This document shows positions 1 through 8,654 of a stretch of DNA of 33,380 nucleotides, piece by piece; positions within the stretch are counted from its first letter, which is position 1; each line of letters begins with the position of its first letter. The notes beneath the pieces were generated by a model. The model was given only the letters and a program-made list of their open reading frames with translations, had not been told where the DNA came from and did no database searches. Source of the DNA: Gemmatimonadota bacterium (GTDB taxonomy: Bacteria > Gemmatimonadota > Gemmatimonadetes > Longimicrobiales > Gaopeijiaceae); assembly GCA_007130605.1 (NCBI GenBank), contig SLSF01000020.1:1-33380 (forward strand), written 5' to 3'. Both the position numbers and the translations under genes were made by a program.

Positions 1-2
1 AT

Positions 3-2066
3 GGAGCCGACGACGACCCGTCCCTTCCCGGATCCGTCCGGTGGGCCCACCTCGTCCTGCTCATTCCGATGATCGCGCTCCTCCTGGGGCCCGCCGAGTC
101 GGAGTCCCTGGTCTTCCTCTGGCTCCTGGGGCTCGTTCCGGTGGTCCTGGTGGCACGTCAGGGGGCCTGGCGAGACGTGGCGGTCTCGGTGGCCGTGGTC
201 GTCACGCTGATCTTCGTAACCCACATCCTCCTGGGGGCCCTGGGGAGGCCCCTCTCGCCACTTCTTCCCGTGACCCTCCTGACCCTGCTCGCCACATCGG
301 CGGCCATCGGCTGGCTCTCGGAGGGCATCGACCGTTCGCGGGAGGACGACGATGCCGACGCACTCACCGACCGGGAGACTGGACTCCCCAACCGCCGCCA
401 CGCCCGGGTCTTCCTCGAGACCATGTTCGGTGCCGCCGAACGGGGCCGGCCGGTGACGGTGGTCCTCTTCGACCTGGACCGCCTCCACCGCTACACCCAG
501 CGGCACGGTCCCCGGGCGAGCGCCGGCGCCGTGCTTCGCTTTGCGGAGCTTCTGGCGGCGAGCACCCGCCGGATGAATCTCTCGGCCCGGCTGGGAGACG
601 AGGAGTTCATCTCGATCCTCTCGGGATCCGACGAGGAGGGGGCCCGGGCCTTCGCGGACCGGGTCCGTGAAAGCTTCCAGGCGATGCACCTGGAACAGGG
701 AAGCCTCACCGTCTCGGCAGGCGTGGCGTCGTACCACCCGAGCATGCGCTCTCCCCAGGAGCTGGTGGCGGCGGCCGACCTGGCGCTCTACCGCGCCAAG
801 GAGGAGGGAAGGAACCGGGTCCGGGTCTTCGGTCGCGACATCGGTTCGGAGGAGATCCGTGCCGCCCTTCGGGAATCGGCCCGGACTGCCGATGCTGACC
901 GAGACGAGCCTCCATACGGAGACGATCCCGCCCGTATCGGCCGGCGACCCCCTCCCGCGGAACTCCTCCCCAGTGGAGTGGGAAACTTCGGGAGCGAGCG
1001 CAGCCTCCTCCTGGTGGAGCACGGGTCCCGGCTCGAGGAAGCCATGGGAGGGTACCTGCGGCAGGAGGGCTTCGCGGTGACCTCGGCCCCCGACGCCTCG
1101 AGCGCCATCCAGGCGCTCGGGACCGAGTTTGACCTGGTGATCACCGACCTCCACCTCCCGGGACTCTCGGGGACCGAACTGGTCCGCGCCGTCAAGTCCC
1201 GGTGGCCCGCCACCCAGGTCCTGGTGGTGACCGAGGCCGGTGATGCCCGTACGGCGGCCGACGCCCTCCACGCCGGTGGCGACCGCTTCCTCCACCCCCC
1301 CCTCAAGCTTCCGGAGGTCCAGGCCCAGCTCGTGGACTGCCTGGCGCGGAGAGATCGCCTCCGGGCGGAGCATCGGCGCCGCCACCAGTTCTCGAAAGCG
1401 TCACTGGAGAAGACCGACGAGAGCCGACAACTGGTCATCGACGGACTCCTCGCACTCGCCCGGGCCGCCGAGTACCACGACCCCTACAGCCGAGACCACG
1501 CCCACCGGGTCGCCGGATACTCGCTGGCGATCCACGACGCCCTGAAGGAGGAGCGGAAGGAGGAGATCGATCCCGAGCTCCTCAAGCTGGCCTGTCTCGT
1601 CCACAACATCGGGATGCTCGAGGTGCCCGAGGCGATCCTGGTGAAAGATGGACCGCTGACTCCCGAGGAGTTCGAACGGGTCCGGAAACACCCCGAGACC
1701 GGGCGGGCGATCCTGGAACCGGTCCTGGGTGATGACCTCATCATCTCGGTAGCCGGATGGCACCACGAGCGATGGGATGGATCCGGCTACCCCGACGGTC
1801 TCGCAGGGGCAGCCATCCCCCTGGCCGCCCGGATCGTGGCGCTCGCCGATGCCCTGAACGCAATGACCACCCGGAGAGCCTACCGGGAGCCCCTCTTATG
1901 GGAAGATGCGGTCCGCCAGGTCCGGGACCGGGCGGGTACCCATTTCGATCCGGGTCTCATCGAGCCCTTCAATCGGGCCCTTCCGGCCCTTCACAAGCAG
2001 TATCTGGCGACGAAGGACGAGGAGACGTCGCCAGAGGGGGATTCCACTCCGAAAGGATCCGGATGA
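3..2066 (+). CDS. GGDEF-REC-HD-GYP membrane signalling protein (5' partial)
   Basis: Probable cyclic-di-GMP signalling protein. The frame is open to the left edge, and the first in-window Met codon (69) falls inside a hydrophobic helix, so the real start lies upstream. Numbering from that Met, residues 1-85 hold three to four membrane segments. A GGDEF-like domain follows at about 98-255 (DRETGLPNRR start, FDLDRL, then LGDEEF at 175-180). A receiver domain spans about 312-425 with phospho-acceptor Asp360 in VITDLHLPG, and an HD-GYP domain about 455-640 with HHERWDGSGYP at 565-575. Key residues are altered: the GGDEF signature reads GDEEF, the I-site position reads RRMN instead of RxxD, the receiver acidic pair is reduced to VEHG, and the HD dyad reads HNIGM. 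Either catalytic activity may be weak or lost, with the protein acting as a sensor or scaffold. The domain calls are solid; the activity is inferred. Confidence 0.85.
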   Translation, partial: GADDDPSLPGSVRWAHLVLLIPMIALLLGPAESESLVFLWLLGLVPVVLVARQGAWRDVAVSVAVVVTLIFVTHILLGALGRPLSPLLPVTLLTLLATSAAIGWLSEGIDRSREDDDADALTDRETGLPNRRHARVFLETMFGAAERGRPVTVVLFDLDRLHRYTQRHGPRASAGAVLRFAELLAASTRRMNLSARLGDEEFISILSGSDEEGARAFADRVRESFQAMHLEQGSLTVSAGVASYHPSMRSPQELVAAADLALYRAKEEGRNRVRVFGRDIGSEEIRAALRESARTADADRDEPPYGDDPARIGRRPPPAELLPSGVGNFGSERSLLLVEHGSRLEEAMGGYLRQEGFAVTSAPDASSAIQALGTEFDLVITDLHLPGLSGTELVRAVKSRWPATQVLVVTEAGDARTAADALHAGGDRFLHPPLKLPEVQAQLVDCLARRDRLRAEHRRRHQFSKASLEKTDESRQLVIDGLLALARAAEYHDPYSRDHAHRVAGYSLAIHDALKEERKEEIDPELLKLACLVHNIGMLEVPEAILVKDGPLTPEEFERVRKHPETGRAILEPVLGDDLIISVAGWHHERWDGSGYPDGLAGAAIPLAARIVALADALNAMTTRRAYREPLLWEDAVRQVRDRAGTHFDPGLIEPFNRALPALHKQYLATKDEETSPEGDSTPKGSG

Positions 2067-3219
2067 AGGTGCCCCCGACATCGGGATCGAAGGCTCCACC
2101 GAGGCCCGACTGAATGAAGGCGAGGGCCCGGGGATGGTCCCAGCCGGGGCTGTAGGGGCGGTCCGCGCGCAGCGCCGCGTAGGTCGAAGTCAGATGGACG
2201 ATGCGGGATGCCGGGTGGGGCTCTCGCAGATGGGCCCGTTTCGGATACCCACCGCCATCGAAGCGGAGGTGGTGCTCCCACGCCACGATGGCGGGGACCA
2301 CGAGGGGCACCCCGCTCTTCATGAGCATGCGGGCGCCCTCCCGCGGGTGGTCCTCGATGATCTCCCGCTCCGTCCCCTCCAGCCGACGTTCGGCGTGGAT
2401 GAGTCGGTTCGAGATCCGGCTCATCCCAATATCGTGGAGGAGTCCGGCGAGTCCGATTTCCCAGGCCTCGCGGGCACTGTACCCCCGCTCATCCGCCACC
2501 ATCATGGCCAGTAGCGCGGTGTTGGTGGCATGGGTGGCCGGGTAGTCCTCGGGTGTCCGGGGCTGGAAGAGGCGGAGGATGGAACGGGGACGCTGATCCA
2601 GACCCGTGGCCAGAACCCGCACCAGCGCCTCTGCCTCCACGTGCGGGAGGGAAGCGCCCTGGGCCACCCGGTCATGGATCCAGGCGGCCGCCTCCACTTC
2701 CCGTTCGTCGGGGAAGGGTTCCAAGGACGACCCGGAAGTGATGGGGGCGTCGCCTCCCGCCCCTTCCACCCCGGCGTCCACCTCTCCCTCCTCACCCCCT
2801 TGCGGGAGGAGGGTCACGTCGAAGGCACCCCATCGATCCGGCTCCGAACGGACGTCCCGGATCACCTCTCCGGCCAGGGCGGCTTCCAGGTCGACGATGA
2901 AGTTCTCGAGTTGCGCCTGCGACACCGGACGAGCCAGCTGAATTCCACCGATACCACCCGAGTTGAGGCGGGCGATCCATGGCCAGCCCCGGAGGGCCCA
3001 CAGGGGCTCGTTCTCGAGAATCACCTCGTCGGCTCGAAAGTGAATGCGAAGCCGATCCCCCGTGAGTCCCCCGGCGGCGCGAGCCTCTTCGAACGCGGCA
3101 TCGAGGGCCTCGGAGACCTCCCGGATCCGGAGATCCCATTCCGGACTTCCACCCGGGGCGCCGGATCGGAAGGCCACGGCACCCATCAACCGCTCCAGGA
3201 GGGTCACAGCACGCTTCAT
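1969..3219 (-). CDS. HD-GYP domain protein, partner of the HEAT-repeat gene
   Basis: A 416-residue cytoplasmic protein with no signal peptide. Residues 1-140 form an alpha/beta domain without a family I recognise (RIHFRADEVILENEPLW near 58-74). An acidic linker covers 141-172. An HD-GYP-type domain spans about 175-395, with HDIGM at 262-266 and HH at 316-317 followed by DGGGYP at 321-326. The usual Lys after HDxG is Met, and the later Asp of the ADxxDA stretch is missing (LTSTYAAL), so phosphodiesterase activity is uncertain. Its ATG overlaps the stop of the upstream HEAT gene by 4 bp, which suggests translational coupling. The last 32 codons overlap the end of the convergent GGDEF gene. The C-terminal tail is proline-rich and looks disordered. 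Confidence 0.82.
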   Translation of the reverse strand: MKRAVTLLERLMGAVAFRSGAPGGSPEWDLRIREVSEALDAAFEEARAAGGLTGDRLRIHFRADEVILENEPLWALRGWPWIARLNSGGIGGIQLARPVSQAQLENFIVDLEAALAGEVIRDVRSEPDRWGAFDVTLLPQGGEEGEVDAGVEGAGGDAPITSGSSLEPFPDEREVEAAAWIHDRVAQGASLPHVEAEALVRVLATGLDQRPRSILRLFQPRTPEDYPATHATNTALLAMMVADERGYSAREAWEIGLAGLLHDIGMSRISNRLIHAERRLEGTEREIIEDHPREGARMLMKSGVPLVVPAIVAWEHHLRFDGGGYPKRAHLREPHPASRIVHLTSTYAALRADRPYSPGWDHPRALAFIQSGLGGAFDPDVGGTFIRILSEWNPPLATSPRPSSPDTACEGPEGPD

Positions 3220-5252
3220 GGGCGTCCTCCAGGGGACCCCGACGCCGCGCTGCGGACCCTGGGATCGGAGGAGCCTTCGGCGCGCTCCAGGATCGGGGCC
3301 GCCACAGGATCGTCCCCCCAGCGCTCCCTCAGGGAGACGAGGGCGGCGAGGACCGCCGGTCCGGCGGGAGCGATACGCATCTCATCCCCCTCCCCCTCCC
3401 CTTCCACGGCGGCCGCCATGAGGGCGTCGCGCGCCTCCGGACGACCCGAGAACCCCAGGGCACGGGCCGCCAGAGAAGAGAGTTCGGGAAAGACCGGATC
3501 CCGGAGCCCCTTCTCGATGAGCGTGGACACCACGGCATCGGGTACGCCGTCCTGAAGTTCCAGGAGGGTCATGCGCACGATCCGCTCATCGGAGTCGGCC
3601 AGGCCCAATCGGAGCGCCTCGTCGCGGGCACCCGGAACCCGGAGCGCCAGCGGGAGAGCCTCCCGGCGCACTCGCGCGTCGTCATGGGCCAGGTGCTGAA
3701 GGGGGGAGAAGCCCGCCGGAAGGGTCGGCATCCGGAGGAGGAGTGCAAGCATGTTTCTCTGGACGAACCAGGGAGGATCTTCCAGGTAGTTCATGACGGT
3801 CGCCGAGACCCGATCCCCCATGGCCGTGAGCCGGTCGAAGATCTTGCGTCGGATGGTCCGGGACTCGGATCCGGCGAGCCGGTCGAAGAGGGGGTCGAGG
3901 GCCCGGTCCCCGAGGCGGTCCACCATGGCGGCGAGCCCGGCCTCATCGACATCGTCTCCAGAGAGGAGGATCCGGAGGTTGTCGGGTTCCACCAGAAAGT
4001 CCTCGATCTCCCGTGCCACTCGGGATTCCGCCGGAGCCCCGTCGGCAAGTTCGAAGGCCCGGGCCACGTCACCGGAGCGCAGCAGTCGACGGAGGGCCAC
4101 TTCGAGGACGGCCCCTCCCCGGTCCACCTCGAGGGCGATCTCGAGAACTCGATTCGCCTCTTCGAGGGAGAGGGGTCGGTCCATCGGAGGACTGGTTGCG
4201 CCCGCCGTGTCGGAGGGGCTTGCCCGCCACGCACCCGGCGGCGCCCCCGGCGCATCCTGACCCCGTGCCGAGATCACCCGACGCTCCAGGACCCTGCGGA
4301 TGGCCGACGAGGCCTCGATGGCGGGAGCCCCGCGGCTCTCGCCGGCGAGTTCAGCCAGCCGGGCCAGGAGGGCGGGAAGACTCTCGGAGAGGGCGGGATG
4401 TTCGGCCTCCGCCATCGCTTCGGCGATTCGCGCCACCACTCCGGGAGCGAGTTCGGACCGGCTCAGGACCACCAGGAGTCGCTGGGAAGGTCGGGTCTCG
4501 CCGTCGGTGGCGGTGCGGTCCGCGAGGGAAATCAGCCGGGAGAGGGTCTCCCGGGGGAAAGCGAGGATCGTCGACTCGAAGTCCTTTCGCGCCCGCTCGG
4601 CCTCGGGGCCTCGATCCCATCCCAGGTCATCGAGGAGGCGAACCATGTGCCCGACGGTCTCCAGCGCGGCCCTCTCATCTGCTGACTGCGCTCCCTCCGC
4701 CTCCCGGGCGTCCTCAAGTCTTTCCTCCAGGGCCTGCCAGACCTCGATGGCCGGGCGGCCGGCGGCGGTGGTGGTGAACTCGGTGGCGTTCGGGAAGTCG
4801 TACCCCAGCGGCTGAAGGAGCGCATGCTCCCAGCTCGGACGTTCCTGGACCGGGAGGAGCCCCAGCGCAGACTCGGGGTGCTGTGGGTCCCGCGAGAGGG
4901 AGTCCAGGACCCCGCCCATCTCCTCGACGGTGACGCCCTTGCGGAAGACGAGCGACCCGAGGCGGTGCTCCTCCATCCGTCTCGCGAGATCGCCGAGGAG
5001 GCGATTCTCGGGATCGGAGACCACCTGGTCGACGATGAGCCGTCCTCCACGGGCCGCCACTGCCAGGGCGCCCCGGTCCTGGAGCACCCGGCTCACCTCC
5101 CGCACGGCCGACTCCAGCGTGCTTCTCAGGGACGGGTGGTTCGAGGGGTACATGGCATAGCGGTGGGCCGCCAGGGCCAGCGACACCAGGAAATCGCCGA
5201 CACCCCTGGGAAACTCGGCGGACGCATCCCCCGGAATCTCCCGACCACTCAT
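3216..5252 (-). CDS. HEAT-repeat protein, first gene of the HEAT/HD-GYP pair
   Basis: A 678-residue soluble protein. I chose the ATG at 5252 because GGAGGAG sits just upstream; a longer open frame to 5429 has no such site and reads as low-complexity sequence. Residues 1-140 form a helical N-terminal domain (FLVSLALAAHRYAMYPSNHP, then GRLIVDQVV) that resembles in style the N-terminal part of its HD-GYP partner. The centre is helical and Ala/Arg/Glu-rich. From about 430 to the end there are degenerate HEAT/armadillo-like helical pairs (DARVRREALPLAL, DSDERIVRMTLLEL, RPEARDALMAAA). HEAT proteins are usually protein-binding scaffolds. The 4-bp overlap with the following HD-GYP gene suggests the two products act together. 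No catalytic motif is visible, so the function is unknown. Confidence 0.75.
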   Translation of the reverse strand: MSGREIPGDASAEFPRGVGDFLVSLALAAHRYAMYPSNHPSLRSTLESAVREVSRVLQDRGALAVAARGGRLIVDQVVSDPENRLLGDLARRMEEHRLGSLVFRKGVTVEEMGGVLDSLSRDPQHPESALGLLPVQERPSWEHALLQPLGYDFPNATEFTTTAAGRPAIEVWQALEERLEDAREAEGAQSADERAALETVGHMVRLLDDLGWDRGPEAERARKDFESTILAFPRETLSRLISLADRTATDGETRPSQRLLVVLSRSELAPGVVARIAEAMAEAEHPALSESLPALLARLAELAGESRGAPAIEASSAIRRVLERRVISARGQDAPGAPPGAWRASPSDTAGATSPPMDRPLSLEEANRVLEIALEVDRGGAVLEVALRRLLRSGDVARAFELADGAPAESRVAREIEDFLVEPDNLRILLSGDDVDEAGLAAMVDRLGDRALDPLFDRLAGSESRTIRRKIFDRLTAMGDRVSATVMNYLEDPPWFVQRNMLALLLRMPTLPAGFSPLQHLAHDDARVRREALPLALRVPGARDEALRLGLADSDERIVRMTLLELQDGVPDAVVSTLIEKGLRDPVFPELSSLAARALGFSGRPEARDALMAAAVEGEGEGDEMRIAPAGPAVLAALVSLRERWGDDPVAAPILERAEGSSDPRVRSAASGSPGGRP

Positions 5253-5415
5253 GGTCCCTCCTCCGGGTTCGGAAACGGTCGGGGTTTGAGGCCGAGTTCG
5301 CTGCGCATCGATGGGTCCGGGGTGCCGATGGACGAGGCGTAAACAAATGTAGTCGCTGCTGAATCTCGGGCTTCGAGCTCGATTTCGCCAGTACCCCGCG
5401 GAACTCCCCCGGCCC
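5253..5415. other. intergenic region upstream of the HEAT gene
   Basis: A 163-bp gap between the ybbP stop and the HEAT gene start, both on the minus strand. It contains the Shine-Dalgarno GGAGGAG of the HEAT gene. A minus-strand TACATT box lies near 5345, but I could not pair it with a convincing -35 box. No T-tailed hairpin was seen, so whether the HEAT gene has its own promoter is undecided. Confidence 0.4.
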
Positions 5416-7962
5416 TCACCCCACCTCACCCGCCAGGATCGGACGGGAAGGATGGCGAAGGAGGGAGCCTCCCGTACTCCATCCGATGACCAGGGTCAGG
5501 AGGAGGAGGAAGGCCCCGAGGCCGAGGAGCTGAAGGCCGGGAATCACCAGGGCCACACCGAAGCCCCAGTGAAGGAGCGCACCCCCTCCGGCGATCCCGG
5601 TGACGATGCCGAGGGCCGCCGAGGTAAAGCCGAGAACGGCATACTCCACCAGCATCCCTCCTCGCACCGTGCCGGCACCGGCCCCCAGGACCCGGAGGAG
5701 TGCGTACTCCCGCCGACGGGCCTCGCGGCTCTGGAGGAGGGTCGCCGCCATGACCAGGATGCCCCCGAAGAGGGCGAAGAGTGCCATCGCCCCCAGGAGG
5801 CCGGCCAGTTGCGCCGAAATTCGTGCCAGAGTGTCCCGGAGGGTCGCCAGCTCGAGGAAGGAGACATTGGGGTAGGCGTCGAGGAGCGCTTCACGGAGCC
5901 CCGCGCCGTCCTCCTCGACCCGCCCCCGGGCGAGTCCGATCCAGGTGGTGGGCGCCCCGTCGAGGGCCCCCGGTTCGAAGACGACGAAGAAGTTGGGCTG
6001 AAATCGGCCCCAGTCGACCCGACGAAGGCTCGTCACCACCGAGGGGACCCGGCGTCCCTGAACATCCCAGACCACCCGACTTCCGATCTCGAGCCCCAGG
6101 TCGCCCGCCAGCCCCTCGTCGACGGAGATCCGCACGACCCCCTCCCCCGGATCGCTCGACGTTTCCTCCCACCACGCCCCGGAGACGAGCACCTCGCCCT
6201 CGCGCAGGTCGGGGGTACTCGTGTTCCGATAGAGCCGACGGAGGGTCCACCCCGGGATCTCCCCCTCGTCGGCCAGAACATCGACGTCGCGACCGTCGAT
6301 CTCGACGATCCGTCCGGGCACGATGGGAAGGAGCTCCGGGCGCGCACCCTCAGCCTGCAGGAGCGCCTCCACCCCCTCCCGCTGGTCATCCTGGATGTCG
6401 AAGAGGAGGAGCGACGGCACGTCGTCGTCCATCTCGAATTCCAGCCATTCGCCCAGGCCCCCGGCCACCACCAGGAGGGCGGCGATGAGAAAGGTGCCGA
6501 AGCCGAGAGAGGTCACCATGAGCCCGGTCCGGTTCCCCGGGCGGAAGAGACCGGAGATCCCCTGGCGGATGGGGTGGGGCGCGGCATCGGGAACGATGGA
6601 CCGGAGGAGCCGAACCAGGAGGTGCGATGCCCCGAAGAGGACGAGGAGCACCGCTCCGATCCCCCCGGTGAGCACCAGGCCCTGCCCCCACCCACCGGTC
6701 TGGACCGCCGCGAGGAGGACCATCAGGAAGAGGACCGCGCTCCCGGCGGCGAGGCGGGCATGCCCCCGTCTCCCCTCCCCTGGCTCCACTTCGATCCGGA
6801 GGGCCGCCAGGGGAGAGATCTCCCGCACCCGGAGGAGGGAGGGGAGGGCAAAGAGGATGGCGATTCCCGTTCCCACCCCGAGCCCCAGGGCGATGGACCC
6901 CGGGTGGAGAGCGGGTTCGAAGGTGACGGGGAGCACACCCTCCAGGAGTCCGGGAAGGGAGAACTGGAGCGCCACCCCCAGACCGGTTCCCAGGAGGGCA
7001 CCTCCGGCGCCCACCACCCCGGCCTGGAGAAGATAGCCGGCCAGGAGCGCCCCCTGCCCCGCCCCCAGGCATCGGAGGACCGCGATCCCGATCCGCTCGG
7101 CCTCCACATGGGCATGGACCGCGCTCGCCACCCCCGCCCCACCCAGGAGGAGCGCCATGAAGCCCACCAGTCCCAGGAAGCGAGCCAGGGCCGTGAACCC
7201 CTCGGCGACGGCCTGGGCCTGCTCGTCGGCGGTGCGCACCGTGGGGCCCTCGGGACCGCCCCCCGAGAGCCGGCTCTCGAGGGCGGCGGCCACCACGGGA
7301 ACGGAGGCACCTTCCGCCAGGGTCAGGTGCGCCCGGTAGCGGGCCAGACTCCCTTCATGGAGGAGGTCCGCCTCCTGGAGGGCCTCCAGTCCCATGAAGA
7401 CCGGTGGGCCCACCAGGGTCCGGAGGCCCGGGTCGATGGGCATGCCCGTCACCGTGCCCAGCACCTCGAAGCTCCGGCCCCCGATCCGGAGGGAGTCCCC
7501 GGCCTCGACCCCGAGACCGCGGAAGGTGGGAGCTTCTCCCAGGAGCCCCTCCCCGGCACGGAAACGGCCCAGGGTCTCGGGATTTTCGGTCACCGGTTCG
7601 CCTGCGCTCGGGAAGGCGTTGTCGATGGCGTAGAGCTGGAGGAGACGGGCGGTGGCGCCGTCGGGGGTGGAGACCATGGTGCCCAGCGAGATCGATCGCG
7701 ACACCCGGGCCCCCTGGGACTCCAGGGTATCGAGGAGCGCCTCCACCTCGGGGCCCAGGGGAGCGGGAGCCTCCACCCGGATGTCTCCCCCCAGGAGGGT
7801 GCGGGCCTCCGCCGATGCCCCCCTCGCCGCATCGGCCTGGAAGGCGTGGATCCCGGTGAGCGCCCCGATCCCCAGCGCCACCGCCAGCATGGCGCCCCCC
7901 AGCCGGAGGAATCCCTTCCGGGACTGGCGGAAGGCGATCAGGAAGGGGACATCGGCTCTCAT
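5416..7962 (-). CDS. ybbP: YbbP-type ABC transporter permease (FtsX family)
   Basis: An 848-residue inner-membrane protein, and the permease partner of the ATPase encoded just upstream. One N-terminal membrane helix (about 20-41) is followed by a large periplasmic domain. A first FtsX-like set of helices lies near 255-375 and a further pair near 400-445. A second periplasmic domain holds the YbbP-like stretch VDWGRFQPNFFVVFEPGAL. A final set of helices lies near 725-835. Its ATG overlaps the ybbA stop by 4 bp. In E. coli the ybbA-ybbP pair is divergent from tesA, exactly as here. YbbAP is thought to act on hydrophobic molecules at the inner membrane together with TesA; the substrate is not defined by the sequence. 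Confidence 0.92.
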   Translation of the reverse strand: MRADVPFLIAFRQSRKGFLRLGGAMLAVALGIGALTGIHAFQADAARGASAEARTLLGGDIRVEAPAPLGPEVEALLDTLESQGARVSRSISLGTMVSTPDGATARLLQLYAIDNAFPSAGEPVTENPETLGRFRAGEGLLGEAPTFRGLGVEAGDSLRIGGRSFEVLGTVTGMPIDPGLRTLVGPPVFMGLEALQEADLLHEGSLARYRAHLTLAEGASVPVVAAALESRLSGGGPEGPTVRTADEQAQAVAEGFTALARFLGLVGFMALLLGGAGVASAVHAHVEAERIGIAVLRCLGAGQGALLAGYLLQAGVVGAGGALLGTGLGVALQFSLPGLLEGVLPVTFEPALHPGSIALGLGVGTGIAILFALPSLLRVREISPLAALRIEVEPGEGRRGHARLAAGSAVLFLMVLLAAVQTGGWGQGLVLTGGIGAVLLVLFGASHLLVRLLRSIVPDAAPHPIRQGISGLFRPGNRTGLMVTSLGFGTFLIAALLVVAGGLGEWLEFEMDDDVPSLLLFDIQDDQREGVEALLQAEGARPELLPIVPGRIVEIDGRDVDVLADEGEIPGWTLRRLYRNTSTPDLREGEVLVSGAWWEETSSDPGEGVVRISVDEGLAGDLGLEIGSRVVWDVQGRRVPSVVTSLRRVDWGRFQPNFFVVFEPGALDGAPTTWIGLARGRVEEDGAGLREALLDAYPNVSFLELATLRDTLARISAQLAGLLGAMALFALFGGILVMAATLLQSREARRREYALLRVLGAGAGTVRGGMLVEYAVLGFTSAALGIVTGIAGGGALLHWGFGVALVIPGLQLLGLGAFLLLLTLVIGWSTGGSLLRHPSRPILAGEVG

Positions 7963-8654
7963 CCGGCCCCGTCCTCCCGCCGGATCCTCCCGTCGTCCAT
8001 CCGGAAGTGGAGGTCGGCCCGGTCGGCCAGTTCGGAGTCATGGGTCACCAGGACCAGGGTGGTGCCGGACTCCCGGTTCAATGCCTGGAGGAGGTCGATG
8101 ACCCGCTCCCCGGTCCGGCGATCGAGGTTTCCTGTGGGCTCGTCGGCGAAGAGGAGCCGGGGCCCGATGGAGAAGGCCCGGGCCAGGGCGACCCGCTGCT
8201 TTTCCCCACCGGAGAGCTGGGCGGGATGGTGGTCGGCCCGGTCGGCCAGGCCCACCCGGTCGAGGAGTTCCAGCGCCCGCTCCCGGATCCGCCCCATGGC
8301 GCGCGCCTCCCGATCGGGGTGGATCTCCATGGGCACCTGGACATTCTGCCGGGCGGTGAGCGCAGGGAGGAGATGGAAGTCCTGGAAGACGAAGCCGATG
8401 TGCCGGGCACGAAACCTCGCCCGGGCCTCCTCGGTAGAGGAAGTGATCTCGGTGTCCCCCAGATGGATCCGTCCCGCCGTCGGTCGGTCGAGACCGGCCA
8501 TGAGCCCCAGGAGCGTCGTCTTGCCCGAACCCGAAGGCCCCACGATGGCCGCCATCCGTTCGGAGGGGACCTCCAGGTCGATCCCCCGCAGGACGGGAAG
8601 GACCCTCCCGCCCGACCGGTACTCCCGTTCGACTCCTTCCACCGTGATGCGCAT
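7959..8654 (-). CDS. ybbA: YbbA-type ABC transporter ATPase
   Basis: A 231-residue ATPase of the LolD/MacB/YbbA type. Visible motifs are Walker A GPSGSGKTT (about 39-47), Q-loop FQDFHLLPALTARQNV, signature LSGGEKQRVALARA, Walker B LLFADEPTGNLD and switch His in VTHDSE. I chose the ATG at 8654 because AGGAG lies 7 nt upstream and the protein then begins like the family (MRITVEGVEREY). The longer frame to 9134 only reads antisense through the esterase gene. The stop overlaps the ybbP start by 4 bp. The start codon lies in the palindrome ATGCGCAT that also supplies the start of the divergent esterase. Confidence 0.94.
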   Translation of the reverse strand: MRITVEGVEREYRSGGRVLPVLRGIDLEVPSERMAAIVGPSGSGKTTLLGLMAGLDRPTAGRIHLGDTEITSSTEEARARFRARHIGFVFQDFHLLPALTARQNVQVPMEIHPDREARAMGRIRERALELLDRVGLADRADHHPAQLSGGEKQRVALARAFSIGPRLLFADEPTGNLDRRTGERVIDLLQALNRESGTTLVLVTHDSELADRADLHFRMDDGRIRREDGAG

